A stretch of DNA of 64,000 nt from Gymnorhina tibicen. Its lineage: Eukaryota; Chordata; Aves; Passeriformes; Artamidae. Made by a program: the position numbers and the translations under genes. Below, in pieces: positions 1 through 11,998 of this stretch. The stretch covers positions 1,845,817 to 1,909,816 of the forward strand of contig VXAZ01003899.1 of assembly GCA_013399875.1 (NCBI GenBank), given 5' to 3'. Numbering within the stretch: the first letter of the stretch is position 1; each line of letters starts with the position of its first letter. The notes beneath the pieces are model-generated. The model was given only the letters and a program-made list of their open reading frames with translations, was not told the origin of the DNA and did no database searches.

Positions 1-439
1 AAATGAAGTGACTAAAAGAATGTCAGAGTCTATAAAATCCCGACTGCAATGTAAGCACAAAGAGATACAATATGTTATCACAGCAATAAAGCCTGTTTTA
101 AAGGTCGCCTTTCCCATCTGTAAGGAAAGAACTGCTCTAGTTTAAGAAGACCCAAATTATATTAGAAACTTTTGTAATGGACATACTTTCCTCTGTAAGT
201 ATTCCAGATCTTTATTCTTGAGACTGAAGATTTAGGAATGTTTGGGGAGGGGAGCAGAGCATGTTTTGTTTTGGAGAGGGGTTTCTGTTTGTTTAATTTT
301 GGGGGTGTTGGTTCTGGGTTTTTTTATTTCTGTGAGGTTTTGGTTTTCTGGTTGAATTGGGTTTTCATTGTTAGTTTGGGGTTTTTGAGCAAAAGGGCTC
401 CCCCCACATCTCTGTAAATCAATGGACGCAATGCACAGC
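1..439. other. Unique AT-rich sequence with no gene seen
   Basis: No gene, RNA or clear repeat is visible here. The stretch at about 240-390 is unusually rich in G and T (runs such as GGGGAGGGG and TTTGGGGG), and reads as polypurine/polypyrimidine low-complexity sequence. The short minus-strand reading frame over 324-518 is a chance frame of this T/G-rich strand and has no recognisable domain. Confidence 0.6.
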
Positions 440-1200
440 CTTTCCTAATAAATGATTTGCCCCAGCCCACATTCAAGTGGCTCTCAGGCCTCTGCCAGAC
501 TTCCACCACTACACCCATTTCTTATTGTACTGGGGAAGCCCAGACTGGACTCCTGGGGACCCCAGATGTGCTCACAGGTCTCTTTCCCAGCCCTGCTGTT
601 CACACTCCATGTTAATACAGCCCAGCACACAGGTGGCCTTCTTTGTCACAAAGGCAGACTGTCTGCTGAGTCACGCTCAGTTCCCTGTCCACCAGGACAC
701 CCCACATGCCCTTTCCTGCAAAGCTGCTTTGGAGCCTGCTGGCCCCAGCCCCAGCATGGTGTTGCTTCACCCCAGATGCATTGGCTGTTTTCTGAATTTC
801 ACGAGGTTTCTTTCACACCTTGTCTCCAGCTTAAGAGTAACAGCATTGCTTGGCAGAGAAACCATTAGCCTGGATTTAGTCTCACTCAAACTAGCAGAGC
901 ACCCTGTTCATTCCCATCAGTCAAGCTGTTAAGAAAGATTTTTGTCAGCACTGACCCTCCTATTGCAAGACGCTGCTGCTACCAACCAGCCGCCGACTCC
1001 GTATCCACAAGTCCTGCCAGTTTTTCCACATACCTAGCAGTCCTTAACCCAAACCATACCTAACCATCTTGGCTATGAGGATACACCTTGTCAAAAGTCT
1101 CGGTGCACTCAGGAAAACTTCATGAGAACAAGCAGCCTCAGAAAGCTACCAGGCTGATCAGGACAACTGCGCCTCAAGAGACTGGTGGCTGCTCCCTCCT
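440..1200 (-). repeat. Ancient decayed CR1 LINE fragment (reverse transcriptase to 3' ORF region)
   Basis: Read on the minus strand, this block follows the order of CR1 ORF2. It can be aligned by eye with the better preserved CR1 at 54.7-55.7 kb. Shared landmarks are the GCCAAGAAGGCCA-like segment near 640-660, the CCAGTTCTGGGC/CCCCAGTAC-like segment near 525-560, the AAACCTCGTGAA segment near 800-815, and a GTCAAAGGCCTTGC-like segment near 1090-1105. Substitutions and small indels are dense, so no coding capacity remains. This is clearly the oldest CR1 copy here. The G+C content is above that of the flanks, which explains the two overlapping plus-strand frames over 452-932: they are antisense shadows. 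The right-hand boundary is uncertain (1110-1400). Confidence 0.68.
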
Positions 1201-4200
1201 GCAGGTGGCCAACGCCTCCCCAGATCCTCCTCCTTGGCCTTCTGGAAAGGGGAATGTTTTCTTTTTTCCCCCCCAGTTATTAGGGACCCACACCAATCAC
1301 CCAAGACCTCCTGTCGTCAAGAATTACAAAATCAGGTATGTAAAACTACCTAAAAATCCCATTTTAAGGAAACTAATCTATTTGCATAACTCCACAACCT
1401 ACCATCTCAGAATCCGGTTAGTACTCAAAAAGCATATATTCTTAGTTTTCCACAGTTTTTCCTCACTCAATCTACTTGCCAATTGTCAGTGATGCTTTTT
1501 TCTATGCTCCCTCTCCTTTTTCTTCATTTACTGAAAACTTGGTAAGCAGACGGAAATGCAAATTCAAGTATTTCATTTCCATATCTGGAGCAAATCTTTG
1601 TGTATGCAATGAGGTTTCTCCAGGGTTTTGTTTTTTACAATTGTTTTAAAGAGCTACAAACTTCACTCCCAAATATTTCTAATTATTGTTGCTGTTTATA
1701 TAAACACCTGAAATATGAAGACATGCTTTCAGAGTATTTTATCAGAGAGGCAAAAACATTCTGCTGAAAAAGTGTAGAAAGTATTTTTCAGTCCTCAACA
1801 GTTCCTCATTCAGTAACCTCTGTGATTCTTTGAACTGCTGGGATTCACTTTAGTCAGGCAAACAGAAAAATAATTAATTTAAAAATAATGAGCTAAAACC
1901 TGATTGATACCTGACAGTAAATAGCACTTATTTGTATTTGCATCCGAGACATCCTCCCACCAAAGAGCACTTCTATCACTTGCACTGCTCTGCGCACCAA
2001 GTGACTGAAGAGATGAATCAATACCCAGTGTCACACCTCTCTTACAAATAGGAAGAGAAGCAGTCTATCAGACACTCCTCTGCAGCTTTATGAATCAAAC
2101 CATGTGTGGCTTTATGAATCAAATCTGACACCTGAAATTGCACCTAGAATTACAGAGAAAGACAACACAGTTGTCAGACAAATGATTTAATACATTAACT
2201 GTAGCTCTCCCCATTCAATAGGCAGGCGAGCAGTTCCAGTGTGCAGATGTACACGTTAAACAGCAACTTAACCACCTGCTTGAGGATGTTTACTCTAGAG
2301 CATAGATTACTCCATCACAATTAAAAGTAAGTCCTAAACCCACATAGTCTTAATAGGTGAAGCATAGCCAGGTTATACCAGCCTACACCTTATTAACTAT
2401 TCTAAACAAGCAAAGCATTTAGCTTCAGTTAACAACTATGTGAAACACTGCACAAACTCAGTTAAAGTTACACCCAGTTCATTCGAGACACAGAACTGCA
2501 CCTTAAGAATGCTCTTCAGTCTCTCTGTGCTAACTTGATTAAGCTAAGAGAAGAGCAACACACTGTGTTGCTGAGATGTACCAACTGTGAATTGCTACAG
2601 TGAGTTCTACAGTGGTTTTTGGAGTCAGGGAAGAAGATAAAACACCTCTGCATACAAATCATATTTAAAAGCCCCTGTACAATGCTCACTGCCCTTCAGC
2701 ACTATACTGATACTTGAGCAAAATAGCAGCAGGCCAATTAGATAGTACAGTATATCAATTGCATTAATACAGCAAGATCACAGATGACTTCAGTAACCGA
2801 AAGGATGGCATTGCCTTCCTTCTCCCATATATTATCATCTACACCAATGGGATCAACTGAGACTGAAAAGTAAAAAAGTCCCTTCACCTCTTTTTCAGTG
2901 AAAACTGGCTTTGTCAAAGATGATGAACAACATGTACCTCATTTCTTATTAACAACACCTTTGTAACGTGAATTTAGGAAGTTGTGGTATCTGTGACCTC
3001 CCACAGGTCATTTGTAACTATGTCTCCTATGAGTTATGAACTCTTGCCATCCATGGACTAACTTCAATCTGGTGACAGTAATGAGACAAATATGTATTAG
3101 CTTCATGCCTCTGAAATTGTAATGCCCCGAGTGAATCCTTGACATTTACTATTTGCAATTTCCCCTCATGTAAAATGCAGTGTAAAAAACAACTGAAACG
3201 CATGAATGTGTTGGCAAGTAATTTCAACTTCATAGTGACTCATTAAAGTTAAAACATAGTCTTTTCCAAATCACTCGACGAATAAAATTACCACATATAA
3301 AAGGGGATGCCATATCCAGTAATATCATGTTCTATGACTTCGACACCAATCTTTCGTCACTTATCCCTAGATTTGCTGCAAACACTTGAAAAACTTTTTC
3401 ACTTCGTGTTTATTTTGATCATCTTCCTGATCTTTTGTTGGACTTTACTGGGCCCACTCAACTTTCAGGATGACTCATTACACTGCATTTAGTGAAATTT
3501 TTCACATGCAGATGGCTGCAGGTACCCTGTATTTTAACTTATTGATAAAAATCAAGATAAATCCTCTATTAACTGAACCTTCCCAACCCCAAAGACACTG
3601 CATTTTTGTTACATAGAAACAACTCATCACAACACCCACTATACTATCTCAGAATTCCCTAACTAGGAGCAAAACATCTATTTACAGTGAATCTAAAAAA
3701 ATCTTCACAGTCTATTGGGTAAGAAACCCTTATTTTAAAAATCCTTATAATACATAGTTTAAAAACCAGAACTGATATTTTGTCTGATGGACTGTAATGG
3801 ATCCTGAAGAAATAACAGGTATCTTGTAAAGTCTCTTTACATATAATTATGTGATGACTTCATGTTAAAATCACACTGGATACACATAATATATCATCAA
3901 TCTACAATTACATAGGAAATTTCAGTGTCCTATTCTAGGCCACCTGTCAGTAATTATGGAGTATTTCTCAGCTCACACTAAATAATATGAAATTGTTAAT
4001 GTCTGCAAACATTTCCCAGTACATTCCATTTGGTCCAGACTTTCTATTCATAATTTAGGCATAATTTTGTACCTCCCAGCAGGGAGTATAAGATCACAAC
4101 TTCCTTATGAAATGTACTTCATGAAGTACTCTTTTCTCCAATCTCAATTCTGTAGGAAAAGCTACATAGCTGGGATGTTTATTGTGTAATTTCACTGTAT

Positions 4201-6881
4201 AATGCTTTCACATTTACTTGATGATTTTGAACATATGGAGTGCCTGTACTTTTTAGAGCAGTGCTGGAGTGAATAAGGCCAGTGAACACTACAGACAACC
4301 AGGCTCATTCCTATCCACTCCTCCTGCATACCAGTCTCTCTTTCCAGACAAGAAATACAAGCCTAGAAGGAAAGTAGTAGTCTGGAGATTATGGGCTTTT
4401 GAAATTGGAAAGATTAGTCACAAATTTCTGTAAATACTCTGTTCTCCAAATAAACATTACAAAAGATTTCAAGATACAGCAGCAGTACAGGCAAGTGGTG
4501 CTTAGGGCTAAAGTTAACAGGTCTGACTTAACACAATCATCACATATCAAAGTACACACACAGCACAGAGAACAACTGACAATAAATCAGATGTCAAATC
4601 AGATGCCAAAAGAAATTAAAGGTTGAAATATGAAGAACAGTTTGACATGAATGCTCTGCAATTAACAACTAAATGATGTTTGGCACACTTCTGCAGGTAG
4701 AACTTTACAAGGCACTGTTACCTGACATAGATAACAATTAAGGGACTATTTGAGCCCTATTTAGGATCTTCCCTATCATTTCCCTCAGAATTTCATGATT
4801 TTCTTACAGAATGCTGAGAATAATAGAGCAAGGGAAGTGTTTCATAAAGCCTGTAGATCTCACTGCAGCAAACTGATAAAAGAGATCACCAACCATCTCA
4901 GTCAACAAATACAGGCTGGAGGTTCACTGGAGTATTCTGCATTTTCCCCCACAGTAGACATATAATGCAATTACAGTCTCCAAATTGAAATTTTGTGAAA
5001 TTACCTAAAATGCACAATCAGCAACTTTTGAAATATTTCTCTGGAATTTAACATGAAAGACTCGCAACTAAGCTGGTTGAGAAGTCCAACCTGTCTTGCC
5101 AACCTCCCCACAAAATGTACCTTTTCAGAATGCTTGACTATCTTAAAAGAGGTAACTAGAAATTCTACTCAAAGAAAAGAAAAGGTTTTTTCCTCTAGTT
5201 AATTTGAATGATCAAATAATGTTCACTACAATAAATGTACACACAGTTCACTGTACTTATGTTTGGAATATTGTGGTTCATAGAAGTAATTTAGTAATAT
5301 TTTGCAAACAGAAGTTTTTGATCCAGAAGTACTTAATTGCTGGAGCTTTGAGAGACAATTACTTTAAGAGACTCTCCAGTTGCCTTCGTGTTATTCTTAA
5401 AGCTATTCTTACATTTGAAATGCAGTTTCTTCCTAACACATAAATCAGTTTAATTATGCTGCAATTGCTTCCTTTTTCACACCACCCTTTTATTTTGTCC
5501 GGTGGAGGAGGTAAACCTGACACAAAATGTCTCAATAAATAGAAGAAATTCCTGTTAGCTTTGATATTGATGGAGACAATTCCTGTTGTCACTGGTTTAA
5601 CTGTTGCTGTCCATGGTCTCCTGGGCTCCCATGTGGAAGTAGCAGTGCAAACAACCATAACAGAACAATTTTTAATATAAAGAGACAAGTCTGTAAAATA
5701 TGAGGATTTGCAATGGTATAACACTTTGTGATGACATCCAGAACCCCAATCAGAGCACTGACTGGGTCTAAATGTTTCAGCCATACAGGATATCAAAACA
5801 AATCAAGCAAATTTTAACAGGGTAGCTCAGAAAAGGAAACCCTTGTTCAATTCAGCAGCTACAGCTAAGATGATAAAACACAATGTAACTCAGCCATGAC
5901 TTTTTCCTTAATGTTTGTATATAAATAAAGCTACATGATATAATCATATATTTTGGGAGAAGGAGCTAAAAATTGACTTGAATATTTAAGAGAAAAGTGA
6001 CATGTCATTTTTAGAAGGCAACCTAACTCAAGGTACACAAACCATATTAATTTCAGTATTTATTACCTTCCAGCAAACCTTTGCAATTTTTGCTCTCTCT
6101 TATACTACTTCATCTCCAATTTTTGTATTCTTTACAGTAAGTGAGAAGAAACTTACAGTAGAAAACATGGCTGTGTCTTTGAAGTTTGCCTCAAATTTTT
6201 ATGCTTATTCTGCATATGCAATAATGACAGCTTCTTGCTAGATACATTACAGTGTTATTTTAATGGGAAGAACTAAAAGATTAACATTGTGATATTGTAC
6301 AAATACACATATAGGTTTTACTTAAGTTTATTCTTATTGGACAAAAATCCCATTTCAAGCAGGGATTAAGAAAATAATAGATGACCTGGGAAATTCTCAA
6401 TAGAAAAAAAAGATTTTATAATGAATAGAGTGTTCATATATGCACAAATACTACAAGTTATTATTTTCTGTAATTCTTATCAGAAAAAAACCCATTCAAT
6501 AAAGTACTTAAAGTGAAAAGTAGGTATTTTCAGACTCAGAAGAAAAACTTCTATGGAGTGATAAAACATCAAAAGCTTCTGAGTCACAGTGTCTAGTATC
6601 TAAGTAACCACAGATCCTGGCAACTGCCTTTCTTTATTTATTTGTATGATTAACAAGTAGATGTCTGAGTACCTTAATCCCTGAGACATCTCCCCACCTA
6701 CCACTGCTAATTGACTGATTTGCTGCAGCCCACACTGGATATGAATCTGAGGATAAACAGTAGTAACAAATAACACATTTGGAGAACTCAGAAAATCTTC
6801 AGTACATGACATAACCTGGATTATGGGCGGGAAACACATTCAGTTATTATCATTAAGCAATCATTTCAAGACTTCAGTTAA
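1201..6881. other. Unique AT-rich non-coding block
   Basis: About 5.7 kb with no recognisable gene, RNA or dispersed repeat. The reading frames at 3027-3492, 4399-4626, 5204-5796, 6002-6241 and 6600-6839 are short, overlap on opposite strands, and show no domain. A small tandem duplication lies at 2085-2123 and is listed separately. The block could be intronic or intergenic. Confidence 0.6.
2085..2123. repeat. Two-copy tandem repeat with 24-bp spacing
   Basis: The 15-mer GCTTTATGAATCAAA occurs at 2085-2099 and again at 2109-2123, separated by nine bases. This is a small local duplication with no associated reading frame. Confidence 0.85.
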
Positions 6882-6887
6882 CTAATG
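6882..6887. other. Left target-site duplication of the 6.9-kb LTR
   Basis: CTAATG immediately precedes the TGTGGGGG start of the LTR and recurs exactly at 7443-7448, directly after the LTR's terminal CA. A perfect 6-bp duplication is the integration signature usual for class II (ERVK/alpha- and betaretrovirus-like) elements. Confidence 0.9.
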
Positions 6888-7442
6888 TGTGGGGGACTCA
6901 GCCTCGGTAATTGCAGCAGTCAGTCAGGCAGGCCCCACCTCTGAGGCTGGGGACTCCTCCTTTGGGGAGGGTCCCGAAGGTGGGACTCAGGTCTGAGACC
7001 TACCCACTCCTCCGGAAAGTTCTGTAATGTTCGATGCCCCATTGGTTGCTGTTCGTTGTACCCTCCCATTAAAAATTTTTATTGGACCCTGGATCCCTGT
7101 ACCCTCCCCTTACCCATTTCCCTATTGGCTGTGACCCCAGACCCCTCCCAGTTTTGGCTCCACTCAAAAACCGCATCCCAAATCCCTGCAGTTCTTCCTC
7201 CACCTCTTTCTCTGAGTTTCCTTTGCCTCACCCTGCAATAAACGGAGACTACAGGGAGACCCCCTCCGACAGCCCTTTGCCTCCTGAGCCTTTTTCTTCT
7301 TTGCGCCTCGCTCGCTTCTCTCCTGGAGCCGCCTCACCTCGCTGTGAGACAGCCACACATTGCCCTGCAGCAGCACCCCCTAAATAGGGGCTCACAGGAG
7401 CCGGCGTCTGGCCAGAGGGCAGCCAGGCAACGCCAGGCAACA
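6888..7442 (+). mobile_element. Solo LTR, class II-like endogenous retrovirus (555 bp)
   Basis: The element begins TGTGGGGGACTC, ends GCCAGGCAACA, and is bounded by the direct repeat CTAATG on both sides. It carries an inverted CCAAT box (ATTGG) near 7041-7045, further ATTGG motifs, a pyrimidine-rich U3, and a polyadenylation signal AATAAA at 7237-7242 followed by a CT-rich U5. Because the duplication flanks a single LTR with no internal sequence, this is a solo LTR left by LTR-LTR recombination. Overlapping frames on both strands (7056-7443) lie wholly inside it and are not genes. The family cannot be named from sequence alone. Its 5' and 3' ends differ from those of the LTRs at 16.0 and 54.1 kb, so it is a different family or subfamily. 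Confidence 0.92.
7237..7242 (+). promoter_or_regulatory. LTR polyadenylation signal AATAAA
   Basis: AATAAA sits about 205 bp before the 3' end of the 6.9-kb LTR. This is the expected place for the R-region polyadenylation signal of a retroviral LTR in plus orientation. Confidence 0.75.
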
Positions 7443-7448
7443 CTAATG
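7443..7448. other. Right target-site duplication of the 6.9-kb LTR
   Basis: An exact copy of CTAATG at 6882-6887. Together the two copies fix the LTR boundaries to the base. Confidence 0.9.
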
Positions 7449-10400
7449 CTTTTTCTGATTTGATTCAAGTTGTATTTGGCTATTACTCTAAAACTAGCAT
7501 TTACCTTCTCTGAAGGACACTCACATCAGATCTGAAAATTCCTAGTTTCACAGCATTCTAAAATACTTACCTACTCATGCCTAGTAAATTCTCTCATTTT
7601 CAATTCTCTTCAGACTTCAAATTTGGAACCCTATCAATATCTAACACAGCTTCTCAGGTGCTTTACGTGCATAAACCTGCAAAACAAAATGGTCTGCATA
7701 TTGTCTCAGATGTGGAGTTTTTCAAATGTCTGGCAGTAACCTGTTACTAATCTACCATCGGCACTAAATGTTCATATAGAAAAAGGCTGTACTTTTCTCC
7801 TTCTTCCTCTTTAATACTTTCCTTAAATAATTTACTGATTTCTACCTAGAGTATGTTAACTGAGAAGGTCTCAGAGCATGTGTGCCCTCTCTTATTTTAA
7901 GTGATTTTAGTCCTATCCTAAACTAGCCCTTAATTTGCTTTCATTCACTTCAGAGGAAAAAAAAAACAAACAGCCCACCAGTTGACCGTCTTTTTCACTA
8001 GTTTTCATTTATCTGTTTTGCCTGTGAGTAAAACAATTGATATAATTACATGTGACTTTTTCCCTATAATACTCCATCAAACAACTCCAGCAAGAGACTG
8101 GTTTTTGGAGAAAAATACTTGGGAACATGAAACTATTTTACTGCAGCATGTAGTCTCCAGTGTAAAGGGCTGTTTACCCTTGCTATATAAAGGAAAACTG
8201 TATGAGAAAGATTTCAAATTTACAAATATGAAAATTAAACTCATGGATCTTTTTAGTTTTCAGACCTCATGTATTATCACCTATTGCCTGTAATAGTAAT
8301 CTTGACCCAATTTTACAGGGAAAGCTGGAGTTTCTCAAGTTTAGGGAGGCAGTGCTCAGCCAGCTTCATGAATTTAGGACAGAGCATTGCTCTGATTTCT
8401 TGGCCAAGCCCATCACTTAGCCCAGCTATATAATGAAGCCACCAGCAATATTTTTATATTTTGTATTTGAATTGAACTCACAAATTCAATTCCAAGTTTA
8501 AGAAGTTCGTAATTGCTTAAAAAGGGTTTGAATCTAGCCCTCCCTCTCAACAGACCACCCCTTCCTGCCCTCATTACCGTTATACAACCACTTAACGAGA
8601 TCGCTTATCCATGCTTCCTTGTTTTAGCTTCCATATCAATCCTACTCAATTTCCCTTACCTATTAAAAATGCAATTAACATCTTAAATAACTCATATATA
8701 TGTATCTGTTGCTGTGCTTTCTCCTCTGCACTTCCGTACAATTGCAAGTTTTCCCTGGTGAGTCCCAGCCCCACCTCGCACCATTACTACTTTGTGCTGT
8801 ATGATCTAACTTGATCCAACCATTTCCTTGTGGGAATATAACTTCATATAATACCGCCCTGATGTTATTTTGGCAATCTCAAACTTCGCATTCAGTATGC
8901 TGATCAACTATTTGAACTATGAACTCATTGTCTTCAAGGTGACAATACCTCTCTGGACTTCAAATCCCCAAAAGTTACTTAGGGAGTACTAATCACTCTC
9001 CAGTTTTTAATCCAGGTTAAAGATGGTGATGTCTCTCTGACCTGTTTCTGCTCCTTCCAGTCCCTCAGTAATGGATTTCCTATGTGGATTAACATAGATT
9101 TCTTTCCTAAGGAAGTAGCTGCAATCCTGTAAAGGCTGGTTTAGCACTTCATGTGCACTGCCTTGGCATTTCTCATCCTGAACTTTCTCATCTTCATTTT
9201 TTTTTTCCTGAAGTAAGAGACACTGAACTCACCTGTTGTGCCCATTAGAAAAAAGAAAAATTTTTTAGATTCTCCTCCAGGTTCTATTCTATAATCAACA
9301 TCCCCAGTGCAAGTTTTTCAGGCCTCTTAATCACAGAAATATCTAGATGCTTCAGACAGACAACAAGATAAAACTGGAAACAAGTTATAGGTTCAGCAAT
9401 GTTTGGGCACAGCACTGTCAACTGTTCAAAGGCAAGATAGATTTGTACAGCACTTGTCTGTGGGATGTTTAGTTAGGATCTCTGAAAAACTTCTCTTTGC
9501 CCCTTTCAGAGCACTGGCAGATGAAGATTTTACCCTGTGTATTCCAGATGGGTGTGGAAGACAGAGCAGTGGACAACTTCCCTTTACTGGGCCTGCTGCC
9601 ATAGCAAGATAAGCTCCAGGTAAGGTGTAGTTATTTGAGAAAATTAATTGCTCAGCTTCAAGAAAACAGTGTGAAATATCAGAGATGCTCAGGTAAAACA
9701 CTCAGAAAAAAAGAGAGAAAAAAAGGAGAAAAAGAAAAACCCAAACAAAACCACCTCCACACACACAAAGCACATTCAAAATGCAGGTTTTTTTCAAATA
9801 ATTTATGCATGGACAAAATCCAAGTGTGGATTTTCAGGACAGTTCAGAACATGGAGTGCATACTGACTAGTAACCAAGGGTTATCCCTCAGCATCAACAC
9901 TAAAGTAAATTTCAGGAACAAAACCAGGATTACTTTCAAATATAGATTTCAGCATTATCAAGTCATCTTACAAAAGCACTCAGAACCAGCAAACTGAGCC
10001 ACTTTGCAAAGTGAAAAAAAAAATCCCAAGCCCTCATTTCAACTTCAGGAAGACTGCAGTTGGGCTGCCTTGAGTAATTTTTAAAATAATACCATAAAAT
10101 ATTTGAAACCATTATTAGATGTGGCCTTGTGAGTTGCACAGAGATCCAGTACTGCTGAGGAGCAAATCTGGATGGTAATCACAGACTGCAGAAGTAAAGC
10201 TGTACTTGAATTTCATTCCTATTATAAGCTTTTTACATGAGAAACTACCTCATATGGGGTTGTTTTGGTTTATTTGTACTTTTTTCTGCTCTCATGCTTT
10301 CATTCATAAATTCTGATGGGACTTTCTGCCACTTCTGATGTCACCAAACTCCACTGAGGTTTCAACACACAAAATGGATTCAACAGAGCTTACTGAACTT

Positions 10401-11048
10401 ACAGAGTAGGTCCAAAGTAGAAAAATCTGAAATAAATCCATGTGAATCTGCAGCAACACCAATGAAAACTAAAAAGGGCAAAATGAGAAACTGATAAGAA
10501 GTAGTTACTACCACTCAGATATTGAAAAGGATTAGTTATGATTTCATGTTTTAATAGGCTAAAGATAATTTCTCCTATCTGTGAACTGCACCTGATATAA
10601 CATTACCATTGTACCTCAGGCTACACTGGGGTTGATTTTGTTATGCAGTGATTTAGGTATCTGCTTTATTTCTGTTATAGAAGTTGTCCAGCTGATTTAT
10701 AGAGCTTACAGCTCCAACAGCTCTTGGAAAATAAAAGATCAGGAGTGTACTAGAGGATGTACACTAGTGCACTTTAAAGGATATACATGAATTTAAAAAG
10801 GGTTCTCCGTGGCTCAGCAGATGTGACAGAACTTGCTGCATAACTTTTAATTCAGTCCTATTGCCGCTACTCACATCCCGATCTTGTCCTATCGCAGAGC
10901 TCACTTCCCGTTTCTTGCGGGGAGAGATAAGATAGATTTGAGCTACAGGCTGTGGGACACGCCTGCAGAAGGCCATGGCAGCACAGAGAAGCTTGTCTCT
11001 GCCTGACCCTGGGGGAAGGAGATGCCACCCGGCAGAGCCCTGCGGAGA

Positions 11049-11068
11049 GGAGCCTGCCGGAGCCTGCC
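11049..11068. repeat. 10-bp tandem repeat in a GC-rich patch
   Basis: GGAGCCTGCC is repeated twice head to tail, followed by a third partial copy (GGA). It lies within a patch (about 10860-11110) richer in G+C and CpG than its surroundings. No function is apparent. Confidence 0.8.
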
Positions 11069-11955
11069 GGACGGGTGGGCAGCGCCTCATCACCCCCACA
11101 TGAGGACACTGAGAAAGTGCTGCTGGAACAACGTGTGGCAACATGGGATAGGTCACGTAGTGAGAATTACCATCTAAGGAAACACTGTGCCTTGCAAAAG
11201 TGGATAAAACCAGCTCGTTTCTTTTGAATGAACGATTCAGATTCCCTGCTGGTCTGGGTCCGTGTCTCGGTCACTCACAGTTTCTTCTGTTTAAAATGCT
11301 TTTGGTATTTAATAATAAGAATATTGTTACCTATTGCCTAGACTAAAATGTTGTTTATTGTTTCCCTTTGACATGACTGTGCTGTATTTTACTTCACAAG
11401 AGCAATTGATTCAACTTCTCATCCTCTTTCTTGTTTCTGATCTTAACAACATGGTACGAAAACGTTTAAAAAAATTATGCCTCACTATATTCTGATTGCT
11501 ATTTGACTTGAAGGATGGGGAGAGCAAAGGAGGGCTGATTTGTCACTTAAAAAATTTATATAATGATTATTACTGTGACAACATCCCTCTATGCTATCTT
11601 CTTTCCTTTGCTAGTTAAACCAGGAACAAACTCCTACATAATCTTGTAAATTCATGTAAATTAGATAGTAATTAGGTAGTAAGACAGTTCAGCACTTCCA
11701 AAAGTTTCTCTGCAGATAAAAAAAACGATTGAAGTGAGTGAAATTCCATGGACAGTAGTAAGGATTTTCTCCCAACGGTTCCTAACATTCAATGCAAATT
11801 TAGTTCATTTCTTGTGCTTTGGACCCTTGTGATTTAGTATGTCAAAGGTCTCACACCCAATTATGAACGCCTTCAGTCCTTGATTAAGTATCTCAGTTTT
11901 GTTATTCAAACTCACACAGCAGTATGTAAACTTCTTAGAGATACTTCAGCTGAAG

Positions 11956-11998
11956 AAAAAAAAAACCAACCAACCAACCAAACAAAAAAACCAAACAG
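11956..11998. repeat. A-rich (CCAA)n-like low-complexity tract
   Basis: A run of A is followed by several CCAA units and then AAACAAAAAAACCAAAC. Similar A/C tracts occur at 23677-23745, 27423-27467 and 47295-47340. They are simple-sequence expansions rather than tails of recognisable retrocopies. Confidence 0.8.

Noticed and set aside
452..932. Two overlapping plus-strand frames of 138 and 151 codons
   Set aside because: They are antisense to a decayed CR1 and overlap each other in different frames.
9635..9997. 120-codon plus-strand frame rich in lysine
   Set aside because: The lysine-rich part comes from a purine low-complexity tract, and nothing supports a start, splice site or domain.
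10764..11227. Minus-strand 130-codon frame and overlapping plus-strand frame in a GC-richer patch
   Set aside because: There is no domain, both strands are open, and a 10-bp tandem repeat lies inside. A decayed repeat or regulatory patch is as likely.
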